NCBI RefSeq assembly: GCF_900103455.1
Contig: NZ_FNHI01000018.1
Location: forward strand, 15,819-79,818
Length of the DNA: 64,000 bases
Origin: Streptomyces wuyuanensis
GTDB lineage: Bacteria; Actinomycetota; Actinomycetes; Streptomycetales; Streptomycetaceae
Reading direction: 5' to 3'
Positions 51,396-60,630 of the stretch are shown in pieces; position 1 is the stretch's first letter; each line of letters opens with the position of its first letter. The notes under the pieces are model-generated. The model was not told where the DNA came from. It saw only the letters and a list, made by a program, of their open reading frames with translations, and ran no database searches. The translations under genes were made by a program, and so were the position numbers.

Positions 51396-52517
51396 CTACC
51401 CTCTGCGGCCCGCGCGCCGGAGCTCACCCGGTGGTCGACGGTCTCCGGTGCCGCTCACGTCGGCCTCGTGGTAGCGGATCAGCAGCATGGCGGCGTCGTC
51501 GTGGAGCGGCCTCTGGGCGTGCTGGACCAGATCGGCGCGCAGCGCCTGGAGAGCGGAGTCGGAGTCGGGGTCCTTCAGGAGCCCACCCCTGTCCTCCAGG
51601 GGATAGAAGCGCCCCGCTCCGTCGCGGGCCTCCGAGACGCCGTCCGTATACAGCAGGATCTGGTCCCCCGGCACGAAGCGCTCCGAGTGGGACTCGGGCC
51701 GGGTGCCCGCGTGTATCCCGAGGCCGAGCGGCAGAGCGGGGAGCGGCGGCTCGGCGAGGCGCACCCGTCCGTCCGGCCTCACGATCATGGGTGCGGGATG
51801 CCCGTAGTTGAGCAGTGTCACCGTCCCGTCGTTCCCGACTTCCGCCAGCACGGCCGTCACGAACTTCTCACCTTGGAGTTCCCTGTCCGCCACCCGCTCC
51901 AGCCGGGCGCCGACGCCGGTCAGATCCGCCTCGTCATGGGCGGCTTCCCGAAAGGCGCCCAGGACCAGGGCCGCCGTCTCGACCGCCGCCAGCCCTTTGC
52001 CCTGGACGTCCCCCACGATCACGCGCACGCCGGCGGAAGACGCCACCACCTCGTACAGATCGCCGCCGATGCGCGCCTCGGCGACGGCCGAGGTGTAGGA
52101 AACCGCCACGCGCAGATGCCCGGCGCTGCGCGGCACCGGCCTCAGCAGCACGCGTTGTGCGACTTCCGCGATCGAACGGACACTGGCCAGTTCGGCTTCC
52201 CTCCGTTGCCGCATCACCGCTGCGACAAGCCCCGCCACGGTCACGCCGGCCACGGATGCCAGGGCCGTCCAGCCCCGGCGGCCGGTGAACAGACCGTCGT
52301 AGAGCCCGAGCCCGAGGCACAGGAGCATCGCCAGCCCGCCGATGACGGCGGTGCGCCGCCAGCCGCCGACCAGCCCGGCGAAGGCCGGGCCCAGGGATAC
52401 GAGGGGAAGGAAACCCACCGAGGGGCCCGCCGTGACATCGACGACAGTGACGACGACCATGACGCCGTAGGGCAGGACGGACAGCACCGATGAGCGCTGC
52501 GGTGTCATTTCGGGCAT
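51396..52517 (-). CDS. PP2C-family (SpoIIE-type) membrane serine phosphatase
   Basis: 373 residues from the ATG at 52517. Four hydrophobic segments fill the first 120 residues (VLPYGVMVVVTVVDVTAG, FLPLVSLGPAFAGLVGG, TAVIGGLAMLLCLGLGLYDG, ASVAGVTVAGLVAAVM). The phosphatase domain follows with metal-binding Asp residues in EARIGGDLYEV, VIVGDVQGKGLAAVE, LLYTDGVSEARDG and HDDAAMLLIRY. Such proteins usually act on anti-sigma-factor antagonists. Divergent from the deazaflavin enzyme gene. Confidence 0.92.
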   Translation of the reverse strand: MPEMTPQRSSVLSVLPYGVMVVVTVVDVTAGPSVGFLPLVSLGPAFAGLVGGWRRTAVIGGLAMLLCLGLGLYDGLFTGRRGWTALASVAGVTVAGLVAAVMRQRREAELASVRSIAEVAQRVLLRPVPRSAGHLRVAVSYTSAVAEARIGGDLYEVVASSAGVRVIVGDVQGKGLAAVETAALVLGAFREAAHDEADLTGVGARLERVADRELQGEKFVTAVLAEVGNDGTVTLLNYGHPAPMIVRPDGRVRLAEPPLPALPLGLGIHAGTRPESHSERFVPGDQILLYTDGVSEARDGAGRFYPLEDRGGLLKDPDSDSALQALRADLVQHAQRPLHDDAAMLLIRYHEADVSGTGDRRPPGELRRAGRRG

Positions 52518-52691
52518 GGCTGACCCCGCGGTGTGTGAGGCGGTGCGATCGGCTCCGAGCGGGCGTCCGGCACCACCACGGACCGCCGCTTGATTTAGCC
52601 TATGCAAAACTTACCCTCCCGAAGCATTTTGGGAGAGTCTCGTTACAAAACCGACAGCGGCAAGGCGGCAGCCGGAACCGGAGGGTGCCTC

Positions 52692-53234
52692 GTGGACCGT
52701 TCCAACCCCCCATCACAGCGACCTGCACCGCCAACCGGCTGGAAGCGGCTGGTCGCCCGGCTCCCCGTACACCTGTTCAGGATCGGGTTGGGCCCCCTCT
52801 TCGGCCGGAGGCTCCTTCTGCTGATTCACACGGGAAGGCTGAGCGGAACCTCGCGCACCGTCGTCCTCGAGGTCGTGGAGCACACGCGGGCGCCCCACTC
52901 CTGGACCGTGGCCTCCGGCTACGGCCCTACGGCCCAGTGGTACCGAAACCTCCAGCACACCCCACAGGCCACCATCCAGCTCGGCAGGCGATACCACGCC
53001 GTGAACGCGGTGTTTCTGCCTGCCGAGACCGGTGCTGCGATCATGGCCCGCTATGCAGCAACCCATCCCCGCACGGCCGCTCGACTGTGCGGGCACCTGG
53101 GGCTCCCCACCGACGGGACGGACGCCGGTTACCGCCGCGCGGGGGAGTTGATCCCGTTCGTGCGACTGGATTGCGACCCCGCCTGCCATCGCCCACGGGC
53201 AGCAGGCCGGAGGACGGGCAAACCGACCACCTGA
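52692..53234 (+). CDS. Deazaflavin (F420)-dependent nitroreductase family protein
   Basis: 180 residues from the GTG at 52692, chosen for GGAGGG 8 bases upstream. Contains the Ddn-type split-barrel core: LLLLIHTGRLSGTSRTVVLE, WTVASGYGPTAQWYRNLQHT, then QLGRRYHAVNAVFLPA. Family members bind F420 and reduce quinones or other electrophiles. A slightly AT-rich promoter lies between this gene and the phosphatase gene. Confidence 0.9.
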   Translation: MDRSNPPSQRPAPPTGWKRLVARLPVHLFRIGLGPLFGRRLLLLIHTGRLSGTSRTVVLEVVEHTRAPHSWTVASGYGPTAQWYRNLQHTPQATIQLGRRYHAVNAVFLPAETGAAIMARYAATHPRTAARLCGHLGLPTDGTDAGYRRAGELIPFVRLDCDPACHRPRAAGRRTGKPTT

Positions 53235-53353
53235 TGACCGAGGGCGGACGTGCACTCCCCCGCCGGCACCCTGCCGGGCCGACAGCAGACATAGCCGCAC
53301 AGACCGCGGGAAAAGGGTGCCATGCCTTGGTACGAGCGCGAATCGACCATTCG

Positions 53354-53550
53354 CCCGCGCGAGGCTGCTGGATCGATCCATTGCATCATGCAATTCTTCT
53401 GGATGGCAGCTTTCTCCGAGGCGCGGAAGGCCCGCGCGTGAGGCGCGGCGGGTGTCCAGCTGTGACGCTCGAAGGAAGCCGCCGCCCGGCTCCGGACACG
53501 CTCTCCGGCCCCTCCCAAGCGAGCAGGAGGAGATCCGGAGCCGGGCTCAG
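53354..53550 (+). repeat. Dispersed intergenic repeat, copy A
   Basis: About 200 bases after the deazaflavin gene share the layout of 60434-60630. Bases 53361-53400 match 60441-60480 at 34 of 40 positions. The rest has conserved blocks (GAGGCGNGGNGGG; GGCTCCGGAC). It contains the palindrome TTGCATCATGCAA (53381-53393) and ends with a 13-base inverted repeat, GCCCGGCTCCGGA (53484-53496) with TCCGGAGCCGGGC (53534-53546). No open reading frame is conserved. The gap 53235-53617 has nothing else. Confidence 0.75.
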
Positions 53551-53617
53551 GCCAGACGACCCGCGAGTGCAGAGGTGCCCGACTGGTCGGACCATGCTCC
53601 GGCTCCGGCGCAGGAAC

Positions 53618-54790
53618 TCAGTCCGCGGACTGCAGGGGCGACTCCGGCCAGCCCAGTAGGCGTGCTCCCAGCACCGCGGTCTGCAGGACGTACCGCTGAT
53701 CAGGATCGGTCGGGTCGTACCCGGTGAGCTGACGGATGCGGGCGATGCGGTAGCCGACGGTGCGAACGCCAATTCCCATTCTTCGCGCCGTGCTCGTGTT
53801 CCGGCAGCCCGTGGCGAAGTAGGCGGTGAGGGTGTCCAGCAGCACGTCTGCGCCACCTCGGGCCTGAGCGAGGCCCCCGAGAACGGTGATCACAAGATCT
53901 GAGATCGCCGCGCGATCCCGACCCAGCACCTGAAAGACCAGGAGGTCGGACGCGTTCACCACGGGAGCGTCGAAGCCCAGCTGAGTGGCGGTGTCGAGTG
54001 CCCTGCACGCCTCCTGGTACGAGCGGACGATGCCGCTGGGACCCGTCCGAGGTCTGCTCACGGCGACCCGGCACGGCTCCGCGACCGATTCCCCGGCCTG
54101 AGCCGCGAAAAGTTGAGGCACCTGCGCCACCGCTCCCGAGGCCACGCAGACGAGCAGTCCGTCCTTGGTGGTGATCAGCACCTGCTCCACCCCGAAACGG
54201 CTGGTCAGCCCGTCCTCGACATAACGTGTCGATGCCGCGCCAGCTTCGAAGGGAGTCCGCGTACGCGCGACGGCCACTCTGTGCGGCCCGACCAGACGGA
54301 GACCGAACCGCTCGGCCCGCTCGGCCAGCCGCCCCAACGGTGTACGCCCCTCGAGCAGATCGTCGACGAACTCGCGCCGGCCCGCCTCCTCCCTGCGGAT
54401 GGCTGCCCGGTGCGCGGTCTCGTAGCCCTCACTCAACGCCACGGCCGCGTCGCCGAGCACACCCAGAACCGCGGCTGCTCCGTCGCGGATCTCGGACGGA
54501 TCGCCTTCCTGACCCGAGCCCGCACTGCCGGCCCAAACGCGGTGGGCGCAAGGGAAGAAGTCGGCGAGCACGATGTGCAGCGGAGTGCCACGGTCGGCCG
54601 CAGCGGCCCCCAGGGCTCGCAGGTCCTGGACGTTCGCGTCGGTCAGTCTTCGCGCGCCGCAAATCTCGGCAAGCAGCCCCTGATGTTCTCCCGACGCGTC
54701 GCCGCGGGCGCCGTCCCGAGCACTCGCCGGTGTCGAGCCAGTCGCTCGCTCCGCGGAAGGGGAGCCGCGGGGCTCCTCATCCATCGCCAT
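53618..54790 (-). CDS. PucR-type helix-turn-helix regulator
   Basis: About 390 residues. The C-terminal HTH is LDTLTAYFATGCRNTSTARR then GIGVRTVGYRIARIRQLTGY, the PucR/CdaR signature. The middle (about 150-330) is a GGDEF-like regulatory region with HRVAVARTRTPFE. Start uncertain: the ATG at 54790 is preferred because a palindromic TTGCCGCCTTTCGGCAA lies just upstream, in the likely promoter; a GTG at 54853 would add 21 residues. No clear ribosome site. Divergent from the PRC-barrel genes. Confidence 0.85.
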   Translation of the reverse strand: MAMDEEPRGSPSAERATGSTPASARDGARGDASGEHQGLLAEICGARRLTDANVQDLRALGAAAADRGTPLHIVLADFFPCAHRVWAGSAGSGQEGDPSEIRDGAAAVLGVLGDAAVALSEGYETAHRAAIRREEAGRREFVDDLLEGRTPLGRLAERAERFGLRLVGPHRVAVARTRTPFEAGAASTRYVEDGLTSRFGVEQVLITTKDGLLVCVASGAVAQVPQLFAAQAGESVAEPCRVAVSRPRTGPSGIVRSYQEACRALDTATQLGFDAPVVNASDLLVFQVLGRDRAAISDLVITVLGGLAQARGGADVLLDTLTAYFATGCRNTSTARRMGIGVRTVGYRIARIRQLTGYDPTDPDQRYVLQTAVLGARLLGWPESPLQSAD

Positions 54791-55024
54791 ACGGACATTT
54801 TGCCGAAAGGCGGCAACATACACAGGTGCAATACGGCCGCCCATGTCGCACACCCGCAGATGGTCGACAGAGCAGCAGGGTAGGCCCTCGATGACGGGAG
54901 CCCCAAGGGCCGCCCCGGGCTCGACGGGCGACGGACCACTCGCCGGCCGGGTCGGTACGGAAGCAGACAGCGGCGCTTCGGCAACAGACCGCGCGCCGGG
55001 TCCTCGCGACAGGAGGTGCTCCTC

Positions 55025-55174
55025 ATGGACTGGTGGATCTGGGTTGTCATCGGGCTCGCCGTTCTGGCCGCGGTGGCGTCCTCGGTGGTCGCGGTTCAGG
55101 CGCGCCGCCGTAGCGGCGACGTCATCGCCGGCGGCACCCGGCCGCGCGGTGGCAGGAAAGGCAGGCAGACATGA
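55025..55174 (+). CDS. 49-residue single-span membrane protein
   Basis: Starts MDWWIWVVIGLAVLAAVASS and continues VVAVQARRRSGD, so it has one membrane segment followed by a basic cytoplasmic tail ending GRKGRQT. ATG at 55025 has AGGAGG upstream. Its stop overlaps the next gene start (ATGA), so it is coupled to the PRC-barrel genes. The ribosome site can be hidden in the hairpin AGGAG-GTG-CTCCT (55011-55023), which suggests translational control. Unknown function; maybe a membrane anchor for the PRC-barrel proteins. Confidence 0.75.
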   Translation: MDWWIWVVIGLAVLAAVASSVVAVQARRRSGDVIAGGTRPRGGRKGRQT

Positions 55175-55737
55175 GCACGTATCTGCGCGCGCGCGAGATC
55201 CGCGAGGAGCCGGTGGTCACGCTCGCAGGCGAGGACATCGCCCAGGTCAAGGACATCGTCTTCGACCCCATGCGAGGCACCCTCACCTGCTTCACTCTCA
55301 GTGGTCGCGGACTCCTCGCAGGTCCGCTCAAACGCGCACTGCTGTGGAAGAAGGTGCACGCACTCGGCCCGGACGCGGTGATGGTCCGGGACGGTAAGGC
55401 CTTGGAGGAGGACGACCAGGCTGCGCGGGAGTCCATCGACGCGCCGGGCGGCGGCCACGTCATAGGCGCCCGCATGATGACCGAGGACGGCACCGTCCTC
55501 GGCACGATCACCGACGTCATCATCGAGACCGGCAAGGCCCCCCAAGTGATCGGATACGAAGTCGTTTCGACCGCGCAGACGGGACGAACGCTCTTCCTTC
55601 CGGTCATCAAGCCCAGTTCCGTGTCGGAGGAGATGGTGGTTGTACCGGCCTGCACGGCCGATTTCTCGGCCGGAGACGTCGTCGGCCTGCCAGCCGCCGC
55701 CGAGGGCCTTCGTCGCCGGCTCGAACAGGAGACATGA
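55171..55737 (+). CDS. PRC-barrel domain protein 1
   Basis: 188 residues with two PRC-barrel-like beta domains. The first (about 5-80) includes VVTLAGEDIAQVKDIVFDPM and the second (about 95-180) GARMMTEDGTVLGTITDVII. PRC barrels bind RNA or protein partners (as in RimM and photosynthetic reaction-centre H subunit). Coupled at both ends by ATGA overlaps with the micro-protein and with the second PRC-barrel gene. Confidence 0.88.
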   Translation: MSTYLRAREIREEPVVTLAGEDIAQVKDIVFDPMRGTLTCFTLSGRGLLAGPLKRALLWKKVHALGPDAVMVRDGKALEEDDQAARESIDAPGGGHVIGARMMTEDGTVLGTITDVIIETGKAPQVIGYEVVSTAQTGRTLFLPVIKPSSVSEEMVVVPACTADFSAGDVVGLPAAAEGLRRRLEQET

Positions 55738-56177
55738 TGCTGCTCAGTAGCGCTCAAGGACGTGCGGTGGTCGCCGTCTCGACCGCTGAGCAACTCGGGA
55801 CCATCACCGCTGTCACGCTCGCGCCCTCACCCCCGCACATCTCGGCCGTCCGTCTCAAGACCCGTGGCCGCCACGGTCACGTCATGGCCTGGAGCAACGT
55901 GCACTCCTTCGGCAAGGACGCCTTGACCGTCCGGTCGGTGGAGGCGCTGAAACCCGAGAACGAACTCGGCTCCGACGAGGAGGCCCACAGGAGTCACGAC
56001 CCTCTCGGCAAGCCCGTCCTCGTCGAGACCGGCGAATGCGTGGGAACCATCGAGGACCTCGACTTCGACGAAACGGATGGACGGATCCGTGCGCTGTTTA
56101 CCGCTGAAGGAGAAATTCCTGGCGACCGGCTCATAGGTGTCGGTAGCTACGCCGTCATCGTCCAGCGGCCCGAATGA
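55734..56177 (+). CDS. PRC-barrel domain protein 2
   Basis: 147 residues. Same fold pattern as the gene before: AVVAVSTAEQLGTITAVTLA, then GKPVLVETGECVGTIEDLDF and DRLIGVGSYAVIVQRP. ATG overlaps the preceding stop (ATGA). Last gene of the three-gene unit; the 205 bases to the GH15 gene hold no gene. Confidence 0.87.
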   Translation: MMLLSSAQGRAVVAVSTAEQLGTITAVTLAPSPPHISAVRLKTRGRHGHVMAWSNVHSFGKDALTVRSVEALKPENELGSDEEAHRSHDPLGKPVLVETGECVGTIEDLDFDETDGRIRALFTAEGEIPGDRLIGVGSYAVIVQRPE

Positions 56178-56383
56178 CCGGTACGGGATCCCCGATCACC
56201 GGCGCGACCGCTCCGCACATCCGAGTACCGCTTCACGCGTCCCGTTCCGGGTCGCCTCGCGGGTCCCGGCCGTCAACTCGCCTCCGTCGCCCACAGGCGA
56301 CCTGGTCCTTGCAGAGCCTCCGTCGGTCCGGCCCTCTGCAACGCCACACGCACGGGCACCTCCCCGCCTACGATGAACCACCG

Positions 56384-58231
56384 TCACTGGCGCGACCACG
56401 TCCGCGTGGACAGGTCGGGCCGTACGCCGCGCTGCGCACGGCCGAGTACGACGGCCGTGGCCAGCAGGCCGACATGGCTGATCGCCTGCGGGAAGTTGCC
56501 GAGGAACGAACCGTCGGACGGGTCGATCTGCTCGGGCAGGAGTCCCAGGGGGCTGGCGTAGGAGCAGAGCCGGTCGAAGAGTTCCGTCGCCTCGTCGATG
56601 CGCCCCTGTCCGGCCAGATTGTCGGCCATCCAGAAACTGCACAGGAGGAACGCTCCTTCGGGTTCGTCGATGCCGTCCGGTGAGGCCCGGGGGAGGTAGC
56701 GGTGGAGCAGACCGCCACCTGCGCCGAGGCGGTCCGCCACCGCCCGGGTGGTGGCGACCATGCGGGGATGGTCGGCGGGTACGACCCGTCGGAGCGGAAG
56801 GGCGAGCAGGGAAGCGTCCAAACCGCCGCCGCCCAGGTGCTCGGTGAGGGCTCCCTCCTCCTCGTCCCAGGCCTCGTCTAGGACCCGCGCTGCGAGACGC
56901 TGCGCATCCCGGTTCCAGCCCTCCGTGTCGCCGGGCAGATGAAGCATGCGGGACAGGCGTGCCGCCCGGTCGAGGGCCACCTGGCACATGGCGGCCGAGT
57001 ACGTGAACGGTCGACCCTGCGTGCGTACCTCCCAGATGCCGTGGTCCGGGCGGTTCCACGCGGTGCGGGCCTCATCGGCGAGGCGTCGGAGCTGTCGCCA
57101 CAGGCCGGGGTCGAGCACTCCCCCTGTCGCCGCCCACTGGAACGCGCAGTCGAGGATCTCGCCGTACACGTCGTGCTGCACCTGGCGAGCCGCGGCGTTG
57201 CCCCAGCGCACCGGAGCGGATCCGCGATAGCCCTCCAGTGCCGCGTCCTCGATTTCATGGGGCGGGGCATGTCCGTCGAGGTCGTAGAGGACGAGAGGAC
57301 GCCCGCTGTCATGGGAGGCCCTCAGTGCCCAGCTCAGGAAGCCTTCGGCCTCCATCGGCAGTCCGATGCGCCGGAGGGCGAAGACCGCGTAGGCGGTGTC
57401 CCGGATCCACGCGTAGCGGTAGTCCCAGTTCCGCGTGCCGTGCATGCGTTCCGGAAGGGAGGACGTGGGTGCGGCGATGAGAGCACCGTTCTCCACATGG
57501 TCCAGCAACTTGAGGGTGATCGCGGAGCGCAGTACGAGATCGGGGCGGGGGACGTCCCGCACCACGTGAGCGGCCCATCGCCTCCAGACCCGCGTGGTGG
57601 CGTCCAGGCCCGTTGCAGGCCGGTCGAGACACTCGGTGCCGCGGCGGGCCCCGTCGCCCCAGGTCAGGGAGACGGTCAGGTCTTCTCCCGGCCCGAGGGT
57701 GATCGTGCCCTCCGCACCCGGCACGGGCCGGGAGAACCGGACGTACACGGGAGGCCGTCCCGGACCGCGGAGGACCCACGAGCTCCCGTCCGGGCATACC
57801 TCGTCGCCCCAGCGGGGGCTCAGGCGAAAACGGAGCTCGACGCTGCCGTGCACCACGCGCACGTGTCGCAGAAGCTCCTCTTGGTCGGCCCTCGCGTCCT
57901 CCTCCAGACGCGCGTCCGGCGCGAGCAGGAAGGCATCGGTGATCTCGACCTCCCCATCCGGACCGCGCATGTCCGTGACAAGCACGCCGGTGCCGGGCAC
58001 GTATCTCTGGCGGCTCTCGGTCACCCGGGCGGGCGCGATCAGCAGTTCTCCACCTCTCCGGTGGTCGAGCAGGGAGGCGAATAGGGGCACCGAGTCGAAA
58101 CGCGGGACGCACATGAAACTCACCGCTCCGTCCCTGCCGACCAGGGCGCACGTCCGGCCGTCGCCGACGAGCCCGTGATCGGCTATCGGCAGATAGCCCT
58201 GGACACGCGTCAAAGGTCGCCACTCGCCCAT
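56384..58231 (-). CDS. GH15 glucoamylase/trehalase-family glycoside hydrolase
   Basis: 615 residues, full length for the bacterial family. An N-terminal beta-sandwich (about 1-230) starts YLPIADHGLVGDGRTCALVG. The (alpha/alpha)6 barrel has the family signature RNWDYRYAWIRDTAYAVFAL (about 275), a conserved block EGYRGSAPVRWGNAAARQVQ with YGEILD, and a C-terminal catalytic Glu in EPEGAFLLCSFWMADNLAGQ. No signal peptide, so cytoplasmic. Members hydrolyse trehalose or short alpha-glucans in actinobacteria. No partner genes nearby. Confidence 0.93.
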   Translation of the reverse strand: MGEWRPLTRVQGYLPIADHGLVGDGRTCALVGRDGAVSFMCVPRFDSVPLFASLLDHRRGGELLIAPARVTESRQRYVPGTGVLVTDMRGPDGEVEITDAFLLAPDARLEEDARADQEELLRHVRVVHGSVELRFRLSPRWGDEVCPDGSSWVLRGPGRPPVYVRFSRPVPGAEGTITLGPGEDLTVSLTWGDGARRGTECLDRPATGLDATTRVWRRWAAHVVRDVPRPDLVLRSAITLKLLDHVENGALIAAPTSSLPERMHGTRNWDYRYAWIRDTAYAVFALRRIGLPMEAEGFLSWALRASHDSGRPLVLYDLDGHAPPHEIEDAALEGYRGSAPVRWGNAAARQVQHDVYGEILDCAFQWAATGGVLDPGLWRQLRRLADEARTAWNRPDHGIWEVRTQGRPFTYSAAMCQVALDRAARLSRMLHLPGDTEGWNRDAQRLAARVLDEAWDEEEGALTEHLGGGGLDASLLALPLRRVVPADHPRMVATTRAVADRLGAGGGLLHRYLPRASPDGIDEPEGAFLLCSFWMADNLAGQGRIDEATELFDRLCSYASPLGLLPEQIDPSDGSFLGNFPQAISHVGLLATAVVLGRAQRGVRPDLSTRTWSRQ

Positions 58232-58361
58232 GTAAAGCGCCTACCCGGAATGCGCCGGCCGATCGTGGGGTCGACCCGCTGGGGGTTGTTCAGATCTCAG
58301 CCCGGTCAAGAGCGCGGGGCGCCACGTCCGTGGCTGCACGGACATCTGCCACGGCCGCCTG

Positions 58362-59210
58362 TCAGCCGTGCCGACGCCGTGTCCTCGGCCATCCCTCCTC
58401 GTACAGAACCCTACCCACGAACGCGCCTCCGTAGAGGACGAAGCCCACGCCGACGAACCAGGTCTGGACGACCAGGATCGTCCCGACGATGCCGTACGCG
58501 ACGGCGCTCGCCACGATCAAGGGAGAGAAGACGAGGTGGGAGAGGAGACGAAGGCCGAGCAGGCCGACGGTGCTTGCGAGGGCGCCCGGCAGGAGCGCCT
58601 TCCACCCCGTCCGGCCACCGAGAAGGATTTTCTGCGAGGCCCACAGGACCATGAGCGTAATCAGAACGGCACCCGCAGTCCCCTGGAATGTGGTGATGAC
58701 GCTCTCACTGCGCAGAGGTGTGTTCGTGAACAAGAGCACGTACCCGACGAGCAGACAGAGCCACAGGACGTGAAGCGCCAGTACGCGGGCGTGGGAACTG
58801 GCGCTTCGGGCCGGTTCCAGGTCCCACACCTTCTCGTAGCCGGTCTGTACCGCGGCCGCGAAGGTGACGCCGAAGAGCGCAAGAGCAGCCAGGCTGAAGC
58901 TCGTCGTCGCCCGCAGGACTCGGCGCGGCGGGGCGAACAGCTGCTGGATCTCGAGCTCAGCCGCCGCCGACGTGCTCAGGGCCCTGCTGAGCCAGTGCGC
59001 GAAACCGGCTGCCTGAGGCGGGTCTGCCGCTGCGAGGACGATCATCAGGGGTACCACGGTCAGGAAGCACATCGCCGCGAACCCGAGGGAGCGGTTCATC
59101 AACTCCAGGTCACTGCCCCCCTCCCCCGTCCCGCCCGTCATGGAGTTACGGAGCCGTCGGCCGAGCCGTCGGGGCAGGGGTGCGTCTTCGCAGCCTCCGG
59201 AGGAATCCAT
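58362..59210 (-). CDS. YihY/BrkB-family membrane protein
   Basis: 282 residues with six membrane segments (for example LGFAAMCFLTVVPLMIVLAA, SFSLAALALFGVTFAAAV, VLALHVLWLCLLVGYVLLFT, GIVGTILVVQTWFVGVGFVL). The conserved family segment SAVAYGIVGTIL is present. Function of the family is unclear. The N-terminal 25 residues are basic and may be over-extended; an ATG at residue 24 (SMTGG) is an alternative start. Confidence 0.87.
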   Translation of the reverse strand: MDSSGGCEDAPLPRRLGRRLRNSMTGGTGEGGSDLELMNRSLGFAAMCFLTVVPLMIVLAAADPPQAAGFAHWLSRALSTSAAAELEIQQLFAPPRRVLRATTSFSLAALALFGVTFAAAVQTGYEKVWDLEPARSASSHARVLALHVLWLCLLVGYVLLFTNTPLRSESVITTFQGTAGAVLITLMVLWASQKILLGGRTGWKALLPGALASTVGLLGLRLLSHLVFSPLIVASAVAYGIVGTILVVQTWFVGVGFVLYGGAFVGRVLYEEGWPRTRRRHG

Positions 59211-59665
59211 GCGACTCGACTACCACGGTCGGATCGCGTGCCGTTGGATCGACGCGGCGGCTTCCGGCAGCAGGAACAGCGCTGTTGAGGTCCTCGCCTC
59301 CGCCCGTCGGCTTGCGGTGCACGTGCCGCCTCGTCAACGTGGATCGAGAGCTGTCCTCCTGCCCAGCACCATCCGCATACAGCGCATGGTACTGCTCCCC
59401 CGATGTCACGACCGGGTCCCGTCCGCAGCGCAACGGTTCGTGCTCGTCGTCCGGAAATCGTCTCCGCCCGCCGTTGCCGTGCGGCGACGCGCACGAAGCC
59501 GACGGGAGAAGTGGTGACTGCCGGACAGGGCCGTTCGCGGACATTCCCACGCCGGTGAACGCTGCAGCAGCCTGGTCCGTACTGCTCTCTGCGAGCCGTG
59601 CCAGCCGCCGTACAGCTTCCGGGCGACATCGACGAACACGAACTCCATGCCGACCGGGAGGCATC
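59211..59665. other. Intergenic, no clear gene
   Basis: About 455 bases. A plus-strand frame begins MRLDYHGRIACRWIDAAASG near 59209, but its later part is Arg-rich without known motifs, so I do not call it. Confidence 0.35.
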
Positions 59666-60415
59666 ATGCGTTCCAACCGACGCGCCGCGGAATCCAAAGT
59701 CCCCAGGACCATCGCAGTGATCGTGGCCGTGTGCGCGGTCATCGCCACCGTGCTGATCGTCACACGGGGAGGCGACGACGAGGCCTCAGCCTCACCGACG
59801 CCCGCAGGCGCCGCGGCACGCGGCGGCTCCGAACAGTCCGGCGCCGCGGGGTACGGGCACTCGTCCGGCGTCCCCCACGGGACGGGTGCGCAGGAGGATG
59901 CGGCGGCTGACGACCCGTCCGGGCAGACCGGGTCCCAGCCGGTGACCGAGGTGGACAAGACGTTCCTGGTCAAGGTGCGGCAGGCCGGCCTGTGGGAGAT
60001 CCCTGCAGGCCGGCTGGCCCAGACGAACGCCTCCAGCGAAGCGGTCAAGCGCGCCGGCCTGCACCTCATGGACGGCCACAGCAAGCTCGACCAACTCGTA
60101 CGCGAGGACGCCAAGATCCTGGGCGTCGCGATTCCCGACGAGGCCACGGCCGAACAGCAGGGCTGGGTCAAGCAGATGGAGAATGCCCGGGGAGCCGAGT
60201 TCGACCGCCTCTTCGCGAACCTGCTGCGCTCCTCCCACGGAAAGATCTTCGCCACCATCGGTGAAGTCCGGGCCGCCACCCAGAACGATCTCATCCGCCG
60301 TCATGCGCGGCAGGCCAACCAGACCGTACTGGATCACCTCGAGGTCCTTGAGGACACCGGGCTGGTCGACCGTGCCACTTTCACCGACGTGGAGACGGCC
60401 GTCACCCCTCAGTAG
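59666..60415 (+). CDS. DUF4142 ferritin-like exported protein
   Basis: 249 residues. A membrane/signal segment at about 14-36 (RTIAVIVAVCAVIATVLIVT) is followed by a low-complexity linker rich in Gly/Ser/Ala. The DUF4142 four-helix domain then runs from VDKTFLVKVRQAGLWEIPAG through MDGHSKLDQLVREDAKILG and RLFANLLRSSHGKIFATIGE. The hydrophobic segment lacks a clear cleavage site, so the protein is probably anchored facing outward. ATG at 59666 has GGGAGG upstream. Often found with stress genes in actinobacteria. Confidence 0.88.
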   Translation: MRSNRRAAESKVPRTIAVIVAVCAVIATVLIVTRGGDDEASASPTPAGAAARGGSEQSGAAGYGHSSGVPHGTGAQEDAAADDPSGQTGSQPVTEVDKTFLVKVRQAGLWEIPAGRLAQTNASSEAVKRAGLHLMDGHSKLDQLVREDAKILGVAIPDEATAEQQGWVKQMENARGAEFDRLFANLLRSSHGKIFATIGEVRAATQNDLIRRHARQANQTVLDHLEVLEDTGLVDRATFTDVETAVTPQ

Positions 60416-60433
60416 GCCGGCGGCGGACCACCC

Positions 60434-60630
60434 GCCGGGCGAGGCTGCTGGATCATTCCATGGCACCGTGCAATTCTTCGGGGACGGCGGCGGCCCGTAC
60501 CGAGGCATGACACCCCCTGCGAGGCGTGGTGGGATTCCGGCTGCGCCGCGGGGGAACGCGCCGCCCCGCCGGCTCCGGACGGGCACTCCGGCTCCTCCCA
60601 GGCCAGGGAAGCGCAGTCCGGAGCCGGACT
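60434..60630 (+). repeat. Dispersed intergenic repeat, copy B
   Basis: Begins shortly after the DUF4142 stop, as copy A follows the deazaflavin gene. It shares GAGGCTGCTGGATC, TCCAT, GCAATTCTTC and the GAGGCG block. It ends with the inverted repeat CCGGCTCCGGAC (60569-60580) with GTCCGGAGCCGG (60616-60627). The palindrome here is degenerate: TGGCACCGTGCAA at 60461-60473. Confidence 0.75.

Noticed and set aside
53341..53560. Protein-coding gene in the dispersed repeat
   Set aside because: Open frames differ between the two copies and none keeps codon bias, so the repeat is not coding.
59209..59517. Short plus-strand frame starting MRLDYHGRIACRWIDAA
   Set aside because: The second half is Arg/Ser-rich and has no family or codon support; the start overlaps the YihY gene start on the other strand.
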